A stretch of 11,756 bases of DNA from JBARRO01 sp049644265 (lineage in GTDB: Bacteria; Bacteroidota; Ignavibacteria; UBA10030): the NCBI GenBank assembly GCA_049644265.1, contig JBARRO010000257.1:1-11756 (forward strand), in the 5' to 3' direction. The stretch's first letter is position 1; each line of letters begins with the position of its first letter. The notes under the pieces are model-generated. The model had not been told where the DNA came from. It ran no database searches and saw only the letters and a program-made list of their open reading frames with translations. Position numbers and translations under genes: made by a program. Positions 1 to 8,174 of the stretch are shown here, piece after piece.

Positions 1-1777
1 GTCTCCAACCGATCCAATCTACTTTAGTCCACCGGCTCACTTCATGGTTTGTCGGAGTGCCATTGGGAAAAGCATCCACGCTATCATCGACGACGAACCG
101 AAACAATGTTCCGCTGCCGTCACCGTGGAGATACACCTGCAAATGCGCTCCCTCCTTGGTCCATTGTTGGGTCAATGTTCCGGGTTTCAGACCCACATGG
201 ATAAGCCAGCTCGTGTCGGTTGTATTCCATCCATATTTCAGCATGGCCGAGCCTGTATTTCCTGATGGGAGTGAAATCAGGGCGGGAATGACCGGGCTCG
301 CGCTGAACACAAACCTGGTGCTATCCGATACGGTGCCCTCCGTTGCCGCGTTGGAGTCGGGAGCAAGCCAGTCGGTAATCGGCGTATTGAAATCATCGAT
401 TCCGGTGATCTGAAAGCTGTTTGCCAGAGTTGAGAAGTTGACAGAAAGAGCCGAAGAGAGAGTGTTGCCCGAGGGATCTTTCACACTTTGAACTCTGGCG
501 GTGTACTGCTTTCCTGGTTTAAGTCCTTCAATCGGCCAGATATCAACTCCGGACCGATCGCCGTTTTTCCAGTACTTCGTCAGCACCGAGATCTCTGTGA
601 CTCCATTCTCGAGAATTGCGAAATTTCCGCTCCCTGAAAGAGTCGTGACAACATTCAATGGCTCACTGAATGTGAAGTTCGCGTGCTGGTTTGGAGAGAT
701 GACAGCTCCCGACGCACCGGGAAACGCATTGACGATCGTTGGCGCAATCGTGTCCGCGACGAATGTCGAGGTGAGTGCCCTGTCGGCAAAGAAGGTGGCA
801 CCCCTGGCCAAAGTCACGTCGACAGAATCCATCGCGTATCCTGGGGTCTCAAACCGAATTCTGTAGGTTCCGGCCTTGAGATCGTCGAACATGTAGAAGC
901 CGTTGTTGTAGCTGTCGCCTGTGTAGACGACGTTGGATGGAAGTAGTCGAACTTTTGTAGCGTTGATCGGGCCTCCGCCGGAAATACTGGTCTGAATTCC
1001 GGCAATGATACCACCCGTATCGGCAGGCGCTCCGAAATACGTCAGGAAAGCATCAAGCAACCCGTATGCTTCCATTTTTCTGTACGAGTTGTTCATCAGC
1101 CGCCGTGTTTCAGGGAAGTAGTCGTGGAAGGAGCCCTCTGAGAGTTCTCCGGGCATTGCAAGGCCGCTGAGAACCCCAAGATTGAATCCGTCGGGCTTCC
1201 CGTCGCCGTTGTAGTCGTTTGGTCCCCCATAAAAAGTGTAATCCAGATATGTGTAGGTACCTCGGGGAGTATCACGATTCTTTCTCTGTATCGCTGGACC
1301 GATGAGGTTCGACATGGTCACTGCTTGAGGAAATGCAGGTTGGCGCGTAGCGATGATTTCTTTCACAAGCACAAGGGTGTAATTAGCACTCGTGTTGATC
1401 GCCAGTCCCGATGCATTGCTGTGAATGGAGTGGAACCAATCAACGTTATTCGCATTTGCTAAAGTAGACCGAGCACTCAGGCTTGGTTCATCTGGGTCTG
1501 AGTAATCGTATCCGGTCGTGTCATTGGATGTCCTCGTGAGGATCACCCATGCGCCATGAGCTTCGAGTAAGGCCTTTAGCAGCAGAGCTTTTCGGAAGTT
1601 GCTTTCAGATTCCCAGAATTCTATTCCTTGGTCGGGGATGATGTGCCGGTCGTTCGAGTTGTGTCCGCCATGGCCGGGATCGATGCAGAACTTGAGCCCG
1701 GAAAGATCCGCGCTTTGTGCCACGGCCGACTCCGCCCAAAATCCGGCGATCAAGCAGAGAATGAGAAGCCCTTTCAT
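1..1777 (-). CDS. Secreted N-acetylmuramoyl-L-alanine amidase (Amidase_3) with Ig-like and beta-sandwich domains, 3' end off window
   Basis: This zinc amidase should cut the amide bond between N-acetylmuramic acid and L-alanine in peptidoglycan. ATG at 1777-1775 opens a signal peptide (MKGLLILCLIAGFWAESAVAQ). The catalytic domain covers about residues 25-250: DPGHGG with zinc ligand H36, E56 in WESESN, H119 in HSIHSN, and the likely catalytic glutamate E214 in LSEGSF, so the active site looks complete. After it come a carboxypeptidase-regulatory-like sandwich (about 255-335, GGIIAGIQTSISG), an SbsA-type Ig domain (about 341-451, starting DTIAPTIVNAFP) and a further sandwich with the motif DWIGWR at the window edge. 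The reading frame is open for 592 codons and leaves the window at base 1, so a C-terminal type IX sorting tail, as in the protein at 3275-5902, is expected but not seen. The start overlaps the stop of the propeller gene as ATGA, which implies translational coupling. Confidence 0.93.
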   Translation of the reverse strand, partial: MKGLLILCLIAGFWAESAVAQSADLSGLKFCIDPGHGGHNSNDRHIIPDQGIEFWESESNFRKALLLKALLEAHGAWVILTRTSNDTTGYDYSDPDEPSLSARSTLANANNVDWFHSIHSNASGLAINTSANYTLVLVKEIIATRQPAFPQAVTMSNLIGPAIQRKNRDTPRGTYTYLDYTFYGGPNDYNGDGKPDGFNLGVLSGLAMPGELSEGSFHDYFPETRRLMNNSYRKMEAYGLLDAFLTYFGAPADTGGIIAGIQTSISGGGPINATKVRLLPSNVVYTGDSYNNGFYMFDDLKAGTYRIRFETPGYAMDSVDVTLARGATFFADRALTSTFVADTIAPTIVNAFPGASGAVISPNQHANFTFSEPLNVVTTLSGSGNFAILENGVTEISVLTKYWKNGDRSGVDIWPIEGLKPGKQYTARVQSVKDPSGNTLSSALSVNFSTLANSFQITGIDDFNTPITDWLAPDSNAATEGTVSDSTRFVFSASPVIPALISLPSGNTGSAMLKYGWNTTDTSWLIHVGLKPGTLTQQWTKEGAHLQVYLHGDGSGTLFRFVVDDSVDAFPNGTPTNHEVSRWTKVDWIGWR

Positions 1778-2691
1778 TCCCCGACCGATTGATAGGTAAT
1801 CATAAAGATCTCACCGACAGCAGACGCACACACGATCCTGTTCTCGACAGGCGAACAATGCGGATACAACTCAATCACATCCGGAGTGTTCGTAAGTTGG
1901 ACGGTTTTCGATCCGTCCGGAGAAATACAATACAGGTCTGAAGTGACGATTCTGTGGCCGTCATCCTTGTCATCCATGAACACGATCCATCGCCCGTCGC
2001 GGGTCCAGACAGGAGCGTTTCGCCGCCCGAGGGTGGTCTGGATTTTGCCTTTCACCGTGGAGATGAACGTCCCGCGGGACATTTCGTACGCGAGGACGGA
2101 CTGTTTGTCGGGAGAAAGAGATGGCCAGATGTAACTCCCCTTGCCGAAGGGATCCAGAAGCGTCTTCTTGCCGTTCATATTCAGAGCTATTTTGGTGTCC
2201 TCGATGCCAAGGATCGTTATGTCGTTCACACCCTTCATGGGCTTCAGGTTCTTCACGTTCGGGCCGACCGAGTACACAACCTGCTTGTCCTGGAAGGTCG
2301 GGTTCGAAAGACTTGCGGCCGAAGCGATCACGAAGGATCTATTGCCAGCCAGATTTTTCAGAACGATTTCCTGCTTGCGTTGCCGGCTTCCCCTGGCGTA
2401 CGTCGTTCTCCGATAGGCAATCTGCTTTCCGTCACCGGAAAATGAAAACGAATTGCCGGCTCCCGCGTCGGAAGTAATAAGAGCGACGTTGCTGTCCCGG
2501 AGCGAATACCGCCAAATCCCCTGGAGTGTCTGAGTTGTGAAGAATACCGATGCACCGTCAGGAGAAAACTGGGGATGGCTCCAGGCCTGCGAAGATCCGA
2601 CAAGGAGCTTCTCGATTGAAACAACGCTTACTTGTGCGAGGCCGTAATTGCAGAGAAGGCAAAACGGGATGACAAATGTTCTAATGTGCAT
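1774..2691 (-). CDS. Secreted TolB-like (PD40/WD40-like) beta-propeller protein
   Basis: The protein has 305 residues. It starts with a signal peptide (MHIRTFVIPFCLLCNYGLAQ) followed by a beta-propeller made of PD40-type blades. The repeated blade signature is visible as FSPDG (42-46), FSGDGKQIAY (84-93), LSPDKQSVLAY (192-202), TRDGRWIVF (230-238), YCISPDGS (254-261) and HCSPVENRIVCAS (278-290). TolB-like propellers usually bind other proteins in the periplasm and have no enzymatic activity; the binding partner cannot be read from the sequence. Its stop codon overlaps the amidase start in an ATGA (1777-1774), so the two are very likely co-translated, and a role as partner or regulator of that amidase is a reasonable inference. 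No Shine-Dalgarno sequence precedes the ATG (CCCCAAAAACAAACT-ATG), which is common in Bacteroidota. Confidence 0.85.
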   Translation of the reverse strand: MHIRTFVIPFCLLCNYGLAQVSVVSIEKLLVGSSQAWSHPQFSPDGASVFFTTQTLQGIWRYSLRDSNVALITSDAGAGNSFSFSGDGKQIAYRRTTYARGSRQRKQEIVLKNLAGNRSFVIASAASLSNPTFQDKQVVYSVGPNVKNLKPMKGVNDITILGIEDTKIALNMNGKKTLLDPFGKGSYIWPSLSPDKQSVLAYEMSRGTFISTVKGKIQTTLGRRNAPVWTRDGRWIVFMDDKDDGHRIVTSDLYCISPDGSKTVQLTNTPDVIELYPHCSPVENRIVCASAVGEIFMITYQSVGE

Positions 2692-2746
2692 AGTTTGTTT
2701 TTGGGGAAGAGTAGGTTAGGTAGAGAAACTTCCGGAACTGCTCAGA

Positions 2747-2797
2747 AAGACTCCCGGAATCTCGCTGAGTATTTCCGGGAAAGATTCCGGGAGTCTT
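2747..2797 (-). terminator. Hairpin terminator after the GerMN gene
   Basis: A perfect 16-bp inverted repeat, AAGACTCCCGGAATCT at 2747-2762 and its complement at 2782-2797, is separated by a 19-nt loop. On the minus strand the stem ends in GGGAGTCTTTCTG, giving a short T-rich run. On the plus strand there is no T run, so the element is oriented to end transcripts of the 5902-2809 gene pair. It lies 11 bases after the GerMN stop codon. The remaining gap up to the propeller start (2692-2746) shows no promoter that I can support. Confidence 0.75.
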
Positions 2798-2808
2798 ACT
2801 AAGACATC

Positions 2809-3273
2809 TTATTTCAGGCTGTCGAAATCCTTCCTGCCGTTGATCGTCAGGGCGATGCGACGCACGGAGCGAAACTGCCTGAGGGTCCTCTCGATCTGAG
2901 TTCGCAGGCGAAGCCCGGAAAGTGTGCCCTTCAACAAGAGCTTTCCTCGAAGACCAACGGTCGCAGTTCCTTTCCTTATTGAGAATCTCTCCAGCCGCAG
3001 GTTACTCAGATTTGTCTCGTACCCGCTGGCGGATTCGCGGCTCGTCGGCCCTTTCAGGAGCTGGGAAACCGTTTTCTTCTCAACGTCCTTCGAGGGCACA
3101 GTCCTTGCAACCGGGAAGACCGCAACGGGTATGGCTGTGGAGTCCGCACGGTTTTGCGCCGCAAGCTCCATTGCAGGATTGTCGAAGTAGACCTGAACCC
3201 GGGTCTCGGATTGGCCGGAAACAAGAGTCGGAACTGCCAGGAGGAGAAGAGCGCCGATGACACGGGGTTTCAT
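2809..3273 (-). CDS. Secreted GerMN-domain protein
   Basis: This 154-residue protein has a signal peptide (MKPRVIGALLLLAVPTLVSGQ) and essentially one GerMN domain. Visible family features are RVQVYF (25-30), VFPVARTVP (52-60), the hallmark VSQLLKGPTSRES (69-81) with a following G84, a FSIRKGTATVGL stretch (97-108) and the C-terminal TLRQFRSVRRIALTINGRKDF (130-150). GerMN domains were named from the sporulation and germination protein GerM, but they are widespread in non-sporulating bacteria, often beside or fused to cell-wall amidases. A peptidoglycan-related role is therefore likely and its biochemical activity is unknown. The ATG (3273-3271) lies one base after the stop of the large amidase gene (TGA-C-ATG), so the two are an operon with coupled translation. 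There is no cysteine after the signal sequence, so it is not a lipoprotein. Confidence 0.88.
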   Translation of the reverse strand: MKPRVIGALLLLAVPTLVSGQSETRVQVYFDNPAMELAAQNRADSTAIPVAVFPVARTVPSKDVEKKTVSQLLKGPTSRESASGYETNLSNLRLERFSIRKGTATVGLRGKLLLKGTLSGLRLRTQIERTLRQFRSVRRIALTINGRKDFDSLK

Positions 3274-3274
3274 G

Positions 3275-5902
3275 TCAGCGGAGAAGGATCATTTTCTTGA
3301 TGTCAATCTGCGTGCCGGATTCAAGGCGGTAGAAATAGATTCCGCTGGGAAGTCCCGTCGCGACGAAATCAATCGCGTAGGAACCCGGTGGCCGCACGGC
3401 GTCGAGGAGGACGGCAACCTGCTGGCCGAGTGTGTTAAACACTGCCAGTTTTGTGTGTGCCTCAGCCGCGACATCAAACCGGATGATCGTGGAGGGGTTG
3501 AACGGATTGGGGAAATTCTGATGGAGCATGAACGAGGTAGGGATTTGCGGAGCCGGCAATTCCTCCGTTTCTGTAATGCTGTTCCCGACTGTAAGCTCAT
3601 CAAAGTACACCGTACCACTTAGCTGTGCACCCGCCATTTGCCGGATTCCTATGCTGGCAAATCTCCTTCCCCCTACACCGTCTCCAACTGGCACAAGACT
3701 TGTTTGAAGGGATTTCAGTTTCCATCCCGTCCAATTGATCTGAGGGCCCGCGATGGTAATATACCCTGATGTCCCATAGTAGAACCAGTACTCAAGCTTG
3801 TTGTTTCCATTATCACCATACACCCACGCCCCGAAATACTGTCCACCTTCGATTGAAGGAGTGCTGGTGTTGTGTTCCCGGAGGTAGCCGCCAGATGATT
3901 GAGTGAACGTATAATTGATTTTTCCCGATCCGGTGCCACCCTTCATGATGTCTGTCGCTACGGAAAACGTCGCATTTACGTTGGTTGTGCTGCCGCTGTA
4001 CGAGGGTTGCATCCATCCCCCCGTACTATTCACTCCATCAATCAGGGTGCCGTTAAACACTGTAGCAGCTTCCGTCACAAATGTGATTGTTTTAGGAGTT
4101 GTGATCGAATTTCCTCCGAAATCCTTTGCCTGTTGATTGATTGTCAGGTGGTAAGTCGACTGGGGCTGCAACTCAAATGCAGGCCGGAGCCGGACTTTGG
4201 TGAATCCGAATCCTGAGGTCCACGTCAGGTTTGAAATCGGCAGAACATTATTGGCATCGTCTTTGAGCTCGAACGATTGCGCGAGCGTGCTGGTGTCCAG
4301 CGGCTCGTTGAAGTTCACAATAATTTCAACCGACGGACTGATCAGGGACTGATTGTCGGCGGGGTACGTCGACACCAATTGTGGCGCAATGGTGTCAGAC
4401 TCCACGGTCTGGAAGTTAAACGTGTAGACCTCTCCGCCAATTCCATCGCCGTTGACGTCGATTTTTCGGTTCAAATAGTTGTGAGCGCTTGTGTCAATCT
4501 TGACGGTGTAGCTTGTGTTGGCGGTCAGATACGTAGAGGGAGTAAACGTTACCGTCTTATAATTGCCCGACCACGACAGAGAGCCCGTCACGGTTGGAGT
4601 GATGCTGAAGCTCTGTTGGATCGACGCCATGTCCATCCTTTGACTGAACGTAATCGAAAACGTCTGATACAAGTCGAGCTTTTGTGCCGGGGGTGTTGAA
4701 GTGACTACCGGTGGTATTGTGTCCTGTCTAACGAGCTGCAGGTAGAATTCCCAGTCCCAATTCGCCCCTGGGTCTGTGTGAGAGTTACAGGTGCCAAAAG
4801 TCGCAGGATAGCCGTTTGCAACAGCCCAATCTACCCACGATTGTTTCTGCCATTCGTTGTGTCCGACAATGTGATTCTTGTCCTTTGGGATCGAATACTT
4901 GTCGCACATGTACTTGGTCAGCTTGGCGGAAGCGACGTACATTTCAGGTGTATACCAGGCTGGGTTAGCTACGAACCCTTCGTGCTCTATTCCAAGCGAA
5001 TATCGGTTCAAACACACCGCATGCCATGCGTAATATTTTTCTTCAACCATCTGAGTAATATCTCCGGGGAGAGCATCGCTGGGACTATCCTGCAATCCGT
5101 TAACGCAATAATGGACGCTGACCTGTCTTCCATCGGTCAGCGTTTGAAAGTAGGAGACCACCGACGCATAGTAGCCTTCCATATCATGAATAACGACAAA
5201 GAACTTTCCATAACCTTGATCTTCGGGGTAGTAGTACCCGGCTTTTCCCGGAACCCAATGCGCCGCCGGATAGTCTGGTTGGCCAGTTGTTTTTGCCATA
5301 CGTTGCGGCTGATGTTCTTGCACAGTTTTCTGAATCCGAGCCACAGTCTCTTGAATAGGTATAAGATTGATGGGCCTCGAGTTCAGGTTGATTCCAAAAT
5401 CGTGATAGCCCTTGGCAAGTCGCTTGTAAATATCAAGAGCGTGTTGGTATGCAAGTTCGGGCTGGGGAATTCCGCAGTAACTCGCGATTGCATTCTGCCA
5501 GCTCTCGATGCCGGTTGGAGAGGTCCCATCGGGGAGCGGAAGTTCATTATGGAGTTTCTGGAGCAGCGCCGCAGCCCCGCGGATGTTCTGCCCAAAATCT
5601 CTCTTGAGAATCGAGGGGTCCTGATGGATCAACTCGGCCGCTGTCCGCAACGAATGTCCGAAAAAGTCGTTGTCCTGCAATGCCATCACGCCGTAGACGT
5701 GCGGCATTCCCATGCAGCTGGCGGTATCGCCTTCGGCCCACTCGAGGTGTTGCCAGCGAGTTTCCGCGAATGCGATGCCCTTGAGGATATCGGCAGGGAC
5801 TCCGAATTCAGTTGCAGCACTTTCAAACGCCGAAACCAGTGCCCGATTGTCCTGACCGAGTGAAACCGAAATGAAGCCCAGTACGAGAAAGAGTCTTTTC
5901 AT
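3275..5902 (-). CDS. Large secreted muralytic protein: lysozyme-like domain + Amidase_2 + two Ig domains + type IX sorting tail
   Basis: The protein has 875 residues from the chosen ATG at 5902, which is preceded by AGGA with a 5-nt spacer and opens a signal peptide (MKRLFLVLGFISVSLGQ); an in-frame ATG 33 bases upstream lacks both. Domains in order: a lytic-transglycosylase/lysozyme-like domain (about 24-165) with GVPADILKGIAFAETRW, where E47 is the candidate catalytic acid, and YGVMALQ; an Amidase_2 domain (about 212-392) with VVIHDMEG (H239), GIEHEG (E307), VGHNEW (H348) and HTDPGANWDW (D377), matching the zinc and catalytic positions of AmpD-like amidases; two SbsA-type Ig domains (about 394-500 and 503-612); a beta-sandwich (about 617-775) with INWTGWK; and a type IX secretion C-terminal domain (788-875) with QNFPNPFNPSTIIRF. 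It should be exported through the Por/type IX system and cut both glycan and peptide links, as an autolysin or as a weapon against other cells. Confidence 0.92.
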   Translation of the reverse strand: MKRLFLVLGFISVSLGQDNRALVSAFESAATEFGVPADILKGIAFAETRWQHLEWAEGDTASCMGMPHVYGVMALQDNDFFGHSLRTAAELIHQDPSILKRDFGQNIRGAAALLQKLHNELPLPDGTSPTGIESWQNAIASYCGIPQPELAYQHALDIYKRLAKGYHDFGINLNSRPINLIPIQETVARIQKTVQEHQPQRMAKTTGQPDYPAAHWVPGKAGYYYPEDQGYGKFFVVIHDMEGYYASVVSYFQTLTDGRQVSVHYCVNGLQDSPSDALPGDITQMVEEKYYAWHAVCLNRYSLGIEHEGFVANPAWYTPEMYVASAKLTKYMCDKYSIPKDKNHIVGHNEWQKQSWVDWAVANGYPATFGTCNSHTDPGANWDWEFYLQLVRQDTIPPVVTSTPPAQKLDLYQTFSITFSQRMDMASIQQSFSITPTVTGSLSWSGNYKTVTFTPSTYLTANTSYTVKIDTSAHNYLNRKIDVNGDGIGGEVYTFNFQTVESDTIAPQLVSTYPADNQSLISPSVEIIVNFNEPLDTSTLAQSFELKDDANNVLPISNLTWTSGFGFTKVRLRPAFELQPQSTYHLTINQQAKDFGGNSITTPKTITFVTEAATVFNGTLIDGVNSTGGWMQPSYSGSTTNVNATFSVATDIMKGGTGSGKINYTFTQSSGGYLREHNTSTPSIEGGQYFGAWVYGDNGNNKLEYWFYYGTSGYITIAGPQINWTGWKLKSLQTSLVPVGDGVGGRRFASIGIRQMAGAQLSGTVYFDELTVGNSITETEELPAPQIPTSFMLHQNFPNPFNPSTIIRFDVAAEAHTKLAVFNTLGQQVAVLLDAVRPPGSYAIDFVATGLPSGIYFYRLESGTQIDIKKMILLR

Positions 5903-6063
5903 GATTGTCCTATCTCTGCAAGTCCATTCATACACAAATTATTCAAAAACACTTTGGCAATCAATCGGATCCGTGTGACGGCAAACAAGGGTTGATTCCC
6001 GGATTGGCTCTGGATGAATCAAATCGAGGATATTGAGTCAACGGGGAGAGGACTACTGGCAGG
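5903..6063. other. Intergenic gap, 161 bp, probable promoter region
   Basis: This is the only sizeable non-repetitive gap in the cell-wall cluster besides 2692-2808. It follows the stop of the amidase at 6064 and precedes the large muralytic gene, so it is the natural place for that operon's promoter. An AT-rich patch on the minus strand (TTTTTGAATAATTTGTG, about 5932-5948) loosely resembles a Bacteroidota -7 element but does not match the TAnnTTTG consensus exactly. No convincing terminator stem and none of the 7-bp repeat words are seen here. Confidence 0.35.
5908..5911 (-). promoter_or_regulatory. Ribosome binding site that decides the start of the large muralytic gene
   Basis: On the minus strand, GATAGGACAATC precedes the ATG at 5902, so AGGA sits 5 nt before it. 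It is the clearest Shine-Dalgarno-like motif next to a start in the window and supports ATG 5902 over the ATG at 5935, which has no purine-rich element before it and would put 11 polar residues (MYEWTCRDRTI) ahead of the signal peptide. Confidence 0.55.
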
Positions 6064-7653
6064 TTATCTGCTTCCGGATGTTGAGGATCCCTCCTGGAGC
6101 GCCTTCTCGTAAACCGACTTATAATCCTTGATTCCGCGGAATAGCGCTTCAGCGATTCTTTTTTGTCCGTCGGTACTCGCCAGAAGTTTCTCCTCTTTCT
6201 TATTCGAAATGTATCCGGTCTCAACCAGCACGTTGGGCATCGAGGCCCCGACAAGAACATAGAATCCGGCCTGTTTTACACCACTGTTCCTGATTTTCAG
6301 GTTCTTGGCCATCGCCTCCGCGGCGATTTCCGCGAAATGTTCACTGTACTTGACGTAGGCGCTTTGTGCCATCGTCACCATGATGAATTCTTCTTCGGTA
6401 AGTTTTTTATACCGTTGTTCGTACCCCTCTTCAAACTGAATGACGGAATTTTCCCGCGCAGCGATCGCAATGGCGTCTTCCGTTTTCCCGGGTCGGAGCA
6501 GATAAATCTCAAACCCGTTCGCGCGCGAAGGTTTGCGTTCCATGGAGTTGCAGTGGATGCTGACAAACAGCTTGCCGCCCGCCTCGTTGGCGATTTGCGT
6601 CCGTCGATACAGTTCCACGAATGTATCGTTCTTGCGCGTATAGACGACCTTCACCCCCTTGAGATTCTTTTCGATAAGTGCTCCGAGCTTGAGGGCCACG
6701 CCGAGCGTCACGTTCTTCTCTCTCACTTTTGTCACGCCGAGAGCTCCCGGGTCCTTTCCGCCGTGTCCCGCGTCGATGACGATCACGTCCAGCTTCCACC
6801 GGTTGCGCTCCTTTTCAAGGTCGCGCTTGTTAAGCTCCTGGCGCTTCTGCTGGAGCGCCCGTTTTTCGTTTTCGGACCGCGTCCGCAGAGAGATCAGAAG
6901 GTTGTCGGAGTTTGCGTCGCTCAGGACTTCCGCCTGCTCAACATCGGGTGCAACACGAAATGTAAGCTGGACGGAGGTGGGGGATTGAAAGATCAGGATG
7001 CCGCGAATGGCTCCAAAAGGCTTGACCGAGGTGAGAGCGACCGTGTCGGCTCGCGCGTTGGCGACGGTGACGAACAGCCATCCGTCCGGTTTCAGCCACG
7101 ATTCGACGTCCCCGAGTTTGCGATTGCACTGAAGGGTGACGAGGTACCCGTTCAGTTTCTTCTCGATATCCAGGCCGGTGATGTCGAACTCCGGCGGCGC
7201 GGAAAATGATCCGAGGTCAAGGTAATTCTCCAAGGAATCATAGACGACCCCGCCCGGAAGCAACCGGTTGAACAAGGGAACAAACGCAAACAGCGGAATG
7301 AAATACTTTTTGTTGTGTGTGACAACGGGGGCCGTCAACTGGAACACGGATGAACCGTTTGACGACACGTCGGTTACAATGACAAACGGATTTCTGGACG
7401 TGAATTTGATTCGCTGCAGGCCCAAACGGGCTTCGAGCTTCCGCACGCTGTCGTTGGCCACTGCGGAGAGATGAAGGGAAGAAAAGAAATCTGTGAGGGG
7501 AAGATACCGGACTCCGGCGCTGTCGAGCAGAGGCAGCGTCAGCGAGTCTTTCTCTTCGATTCGAATAGTGATCGTTGAATCCTGGGCGAGGGCAGGGAGG
7601 AATCCGGGAAACAACAGCAGAAAGGCGATTGTCCGAGAGGTCGTTAGGCGCAT
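6064..7653 (-). CDS. N-acetylmuramoyl-L-alanine amidase, AmiC-like (Amidase_3) with N-terminal binding domains
   Basis: This 529-residue periplasmic enzyme should split the muramic acid-L-alanine bond during daughter-cell separation and wall turnover. A signal peptide (about 1-24, ending PALAQ) leads into a domain resembling the copper-amine-oxidase N-terminal fold (about 28-150, VRYLPLTDFFSSL and KKYFIPLFAFVPLF), then an AMIN-like beta domain (about 155-257) and a charged helical linker (258-287, ENEKRALQQKRQELNKRDLE). The catalytic domain (288-515) has the full Amidase_3 set: H297 in DAGHGGKDPGA, E312 in VREKNVTL, H367 in SIHCNS and E478 in LVETGYISN. An insertion around 385-440 between the third and fourth motifs could be the regulatory helix known in AmiB/AmiC-type enzymes. 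The ATG directly follows the yajQ stop (TAA-ATG), so the two genes are read together. Confidence 0.95.
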   Translation of the reverse strand: MRLTTSRTIAFLLLFPGFLPALAQDSTITIRIEEKDSLTLPLLDSAGVRYLPLTDFFSSLHLSAVANDSVRKLEARLGLQRIKFTSRNPFVIVTDVSSNGSSVFQLTAPVVTHNKKYFIPLFAFVPLFNRLLPGGVVYDSLENYLDLGSFSAPPEFDITGLDIEKKLNGYLVTLQCNRKLGDVESWLKPDGWLFVTVANARADTVALTSVKPFGAIRGILIFQSPTSVQLTFRVAPDVEQAEVLSDANSDNLLISLRTRSENEKRALQQKRQELNKRDLEKERNRWKLDVIVIDAGHGGKDPGALGVTKVREKNVTLGVALKLGALIEKNLKGVKVVYTRKNDTFVELYRRTQIANEAGGKLFVSIHCNSMERKPSRANGFEIYLLRPGKTEDAIAIAARENSVIQFEEGYEQRYKKLTEEEFIMVTMAQSAYVKYSEHFAEIAAEAMAKNLKIRNSGVKQAGFYVLVGASMPNVLVETGYISNKKEEKLLASTDGQKRIAEALFRGIKDYKSVYEKALQEGSSTSGSR

Positions 7654-8151
7654 TTACCGGTAGTTCACGAATTGCATGGCAAACGGAAGCTCTGCATCCC
7701 GCAGCAGCTTCATGACTGCCTGCAAATCGTCCTTGTTTTTGCCGCTCACCCGCACCTGGTCGTCCATGATCTGGGCCTGGACTTTCAGTTTCGTGTCTTT
7801 GATCATCTTGACGACTTCCTTTGCGTGCTCTTTTTCGATGCCGACCTGGAGTTTGATCACCTGTCTGGATGCGCCGCCCGCGGCCTGCTCGACAGCTCCG
7901 TACTGGAGGGCCTTCAGCGGAACGCCGCGCTTGACGAGCTTGGACTGCAGAATATCCACAGCGCTTTTGAGATGGAATTCATCGCCCGTCGTAACGACCA
8001 GCTGCTTTTCTTTCTGGTTCAGCTCGAGGGTCGTGGCAATTCCTTTGAAATCGTATCGCTGAATGATTTCCTTCTGGGACTGGTTGATCGCATTGTCAAC
8101 TTCCTGGAAATCGACTTCGGAGACGATGTCGAATGAGTTTTGTTGGGCCAT
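7654..8151 (-). CDS. yajQ: YajQ family nucleotide-binding protein (DUF520)
   Basis: The product is 165 residues, close to the 163 of E. coli YajQ. It is a cytoplasmic protein with two ferredoxin-like halves. Family landmarks are the start MAQQNSFDIVSEVDFQEVDNA (split by the first strand), SQKEIIQRYDFKG (25-37), the KQLVVTTGDEFHLKSAVDIL segment (49-68), the VKRGVP segment (73-78) and the C-terminal IMDDQVRVSGKNKDDLQAVM region (128-147) ending PFAMQFVNYR. A member of the family in Xanthomonas binds cyclic di-GMP and works with a transcription factor; whether that holds here is not shown by the sequence. The gene abuts the amidase without a gap. Its upstream side is a 7-bp repeat block starting 24 bases before the ATG, so its promoter must lie in or beyond that block. 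Confidence 0.96.
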   Translation of the reverse strand: MAQQNSFDIVSEVDFQEVDNAINQSQKEIIQRYDFKGIATTLELNQKEKQLVVTTGDEFHLKSAVDILQSKLVKRGVPLKALQYGAVEQAAGGASRQVIKLQVGIEKEHAKEVVKMIKDTKLKVQAQIMDDQVRVSGKNKDDLQAVMKLLRDAELPFAMQFVNYR

Positions 8152-8174
8152 TGGAGGCTAGGCAAGGCTGAGAT

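Noticed and set aside
2809..3273. Evidence of sporulation from the GerM-like protein
   Set aside because: GerMN domains occur widely outside spore formers, and the type IX sorting tail next door points to a Bacteroidota-like organism.
4778..5863. Plus-strand open frame of 361 codons
   Set aside because: It is antisense to the lysozyme-like and Amidase_2 domains of the gene at 3275-5902, whose motifs are unambiguous; the product shows no recognisable domain.
5903..5935. Upstream ATG at 5935 as start of the large muralytic gene
   Set aside because: It would place 11 polar residues before the signal peptide and has no ribosome binding motif, unlike ATG 5902.
6163..7209. Plus-strand open frame of 348 codons
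   Set aside because: It lies antisense to the well-supported amidase at 6064-7653 and its translation has no family features.
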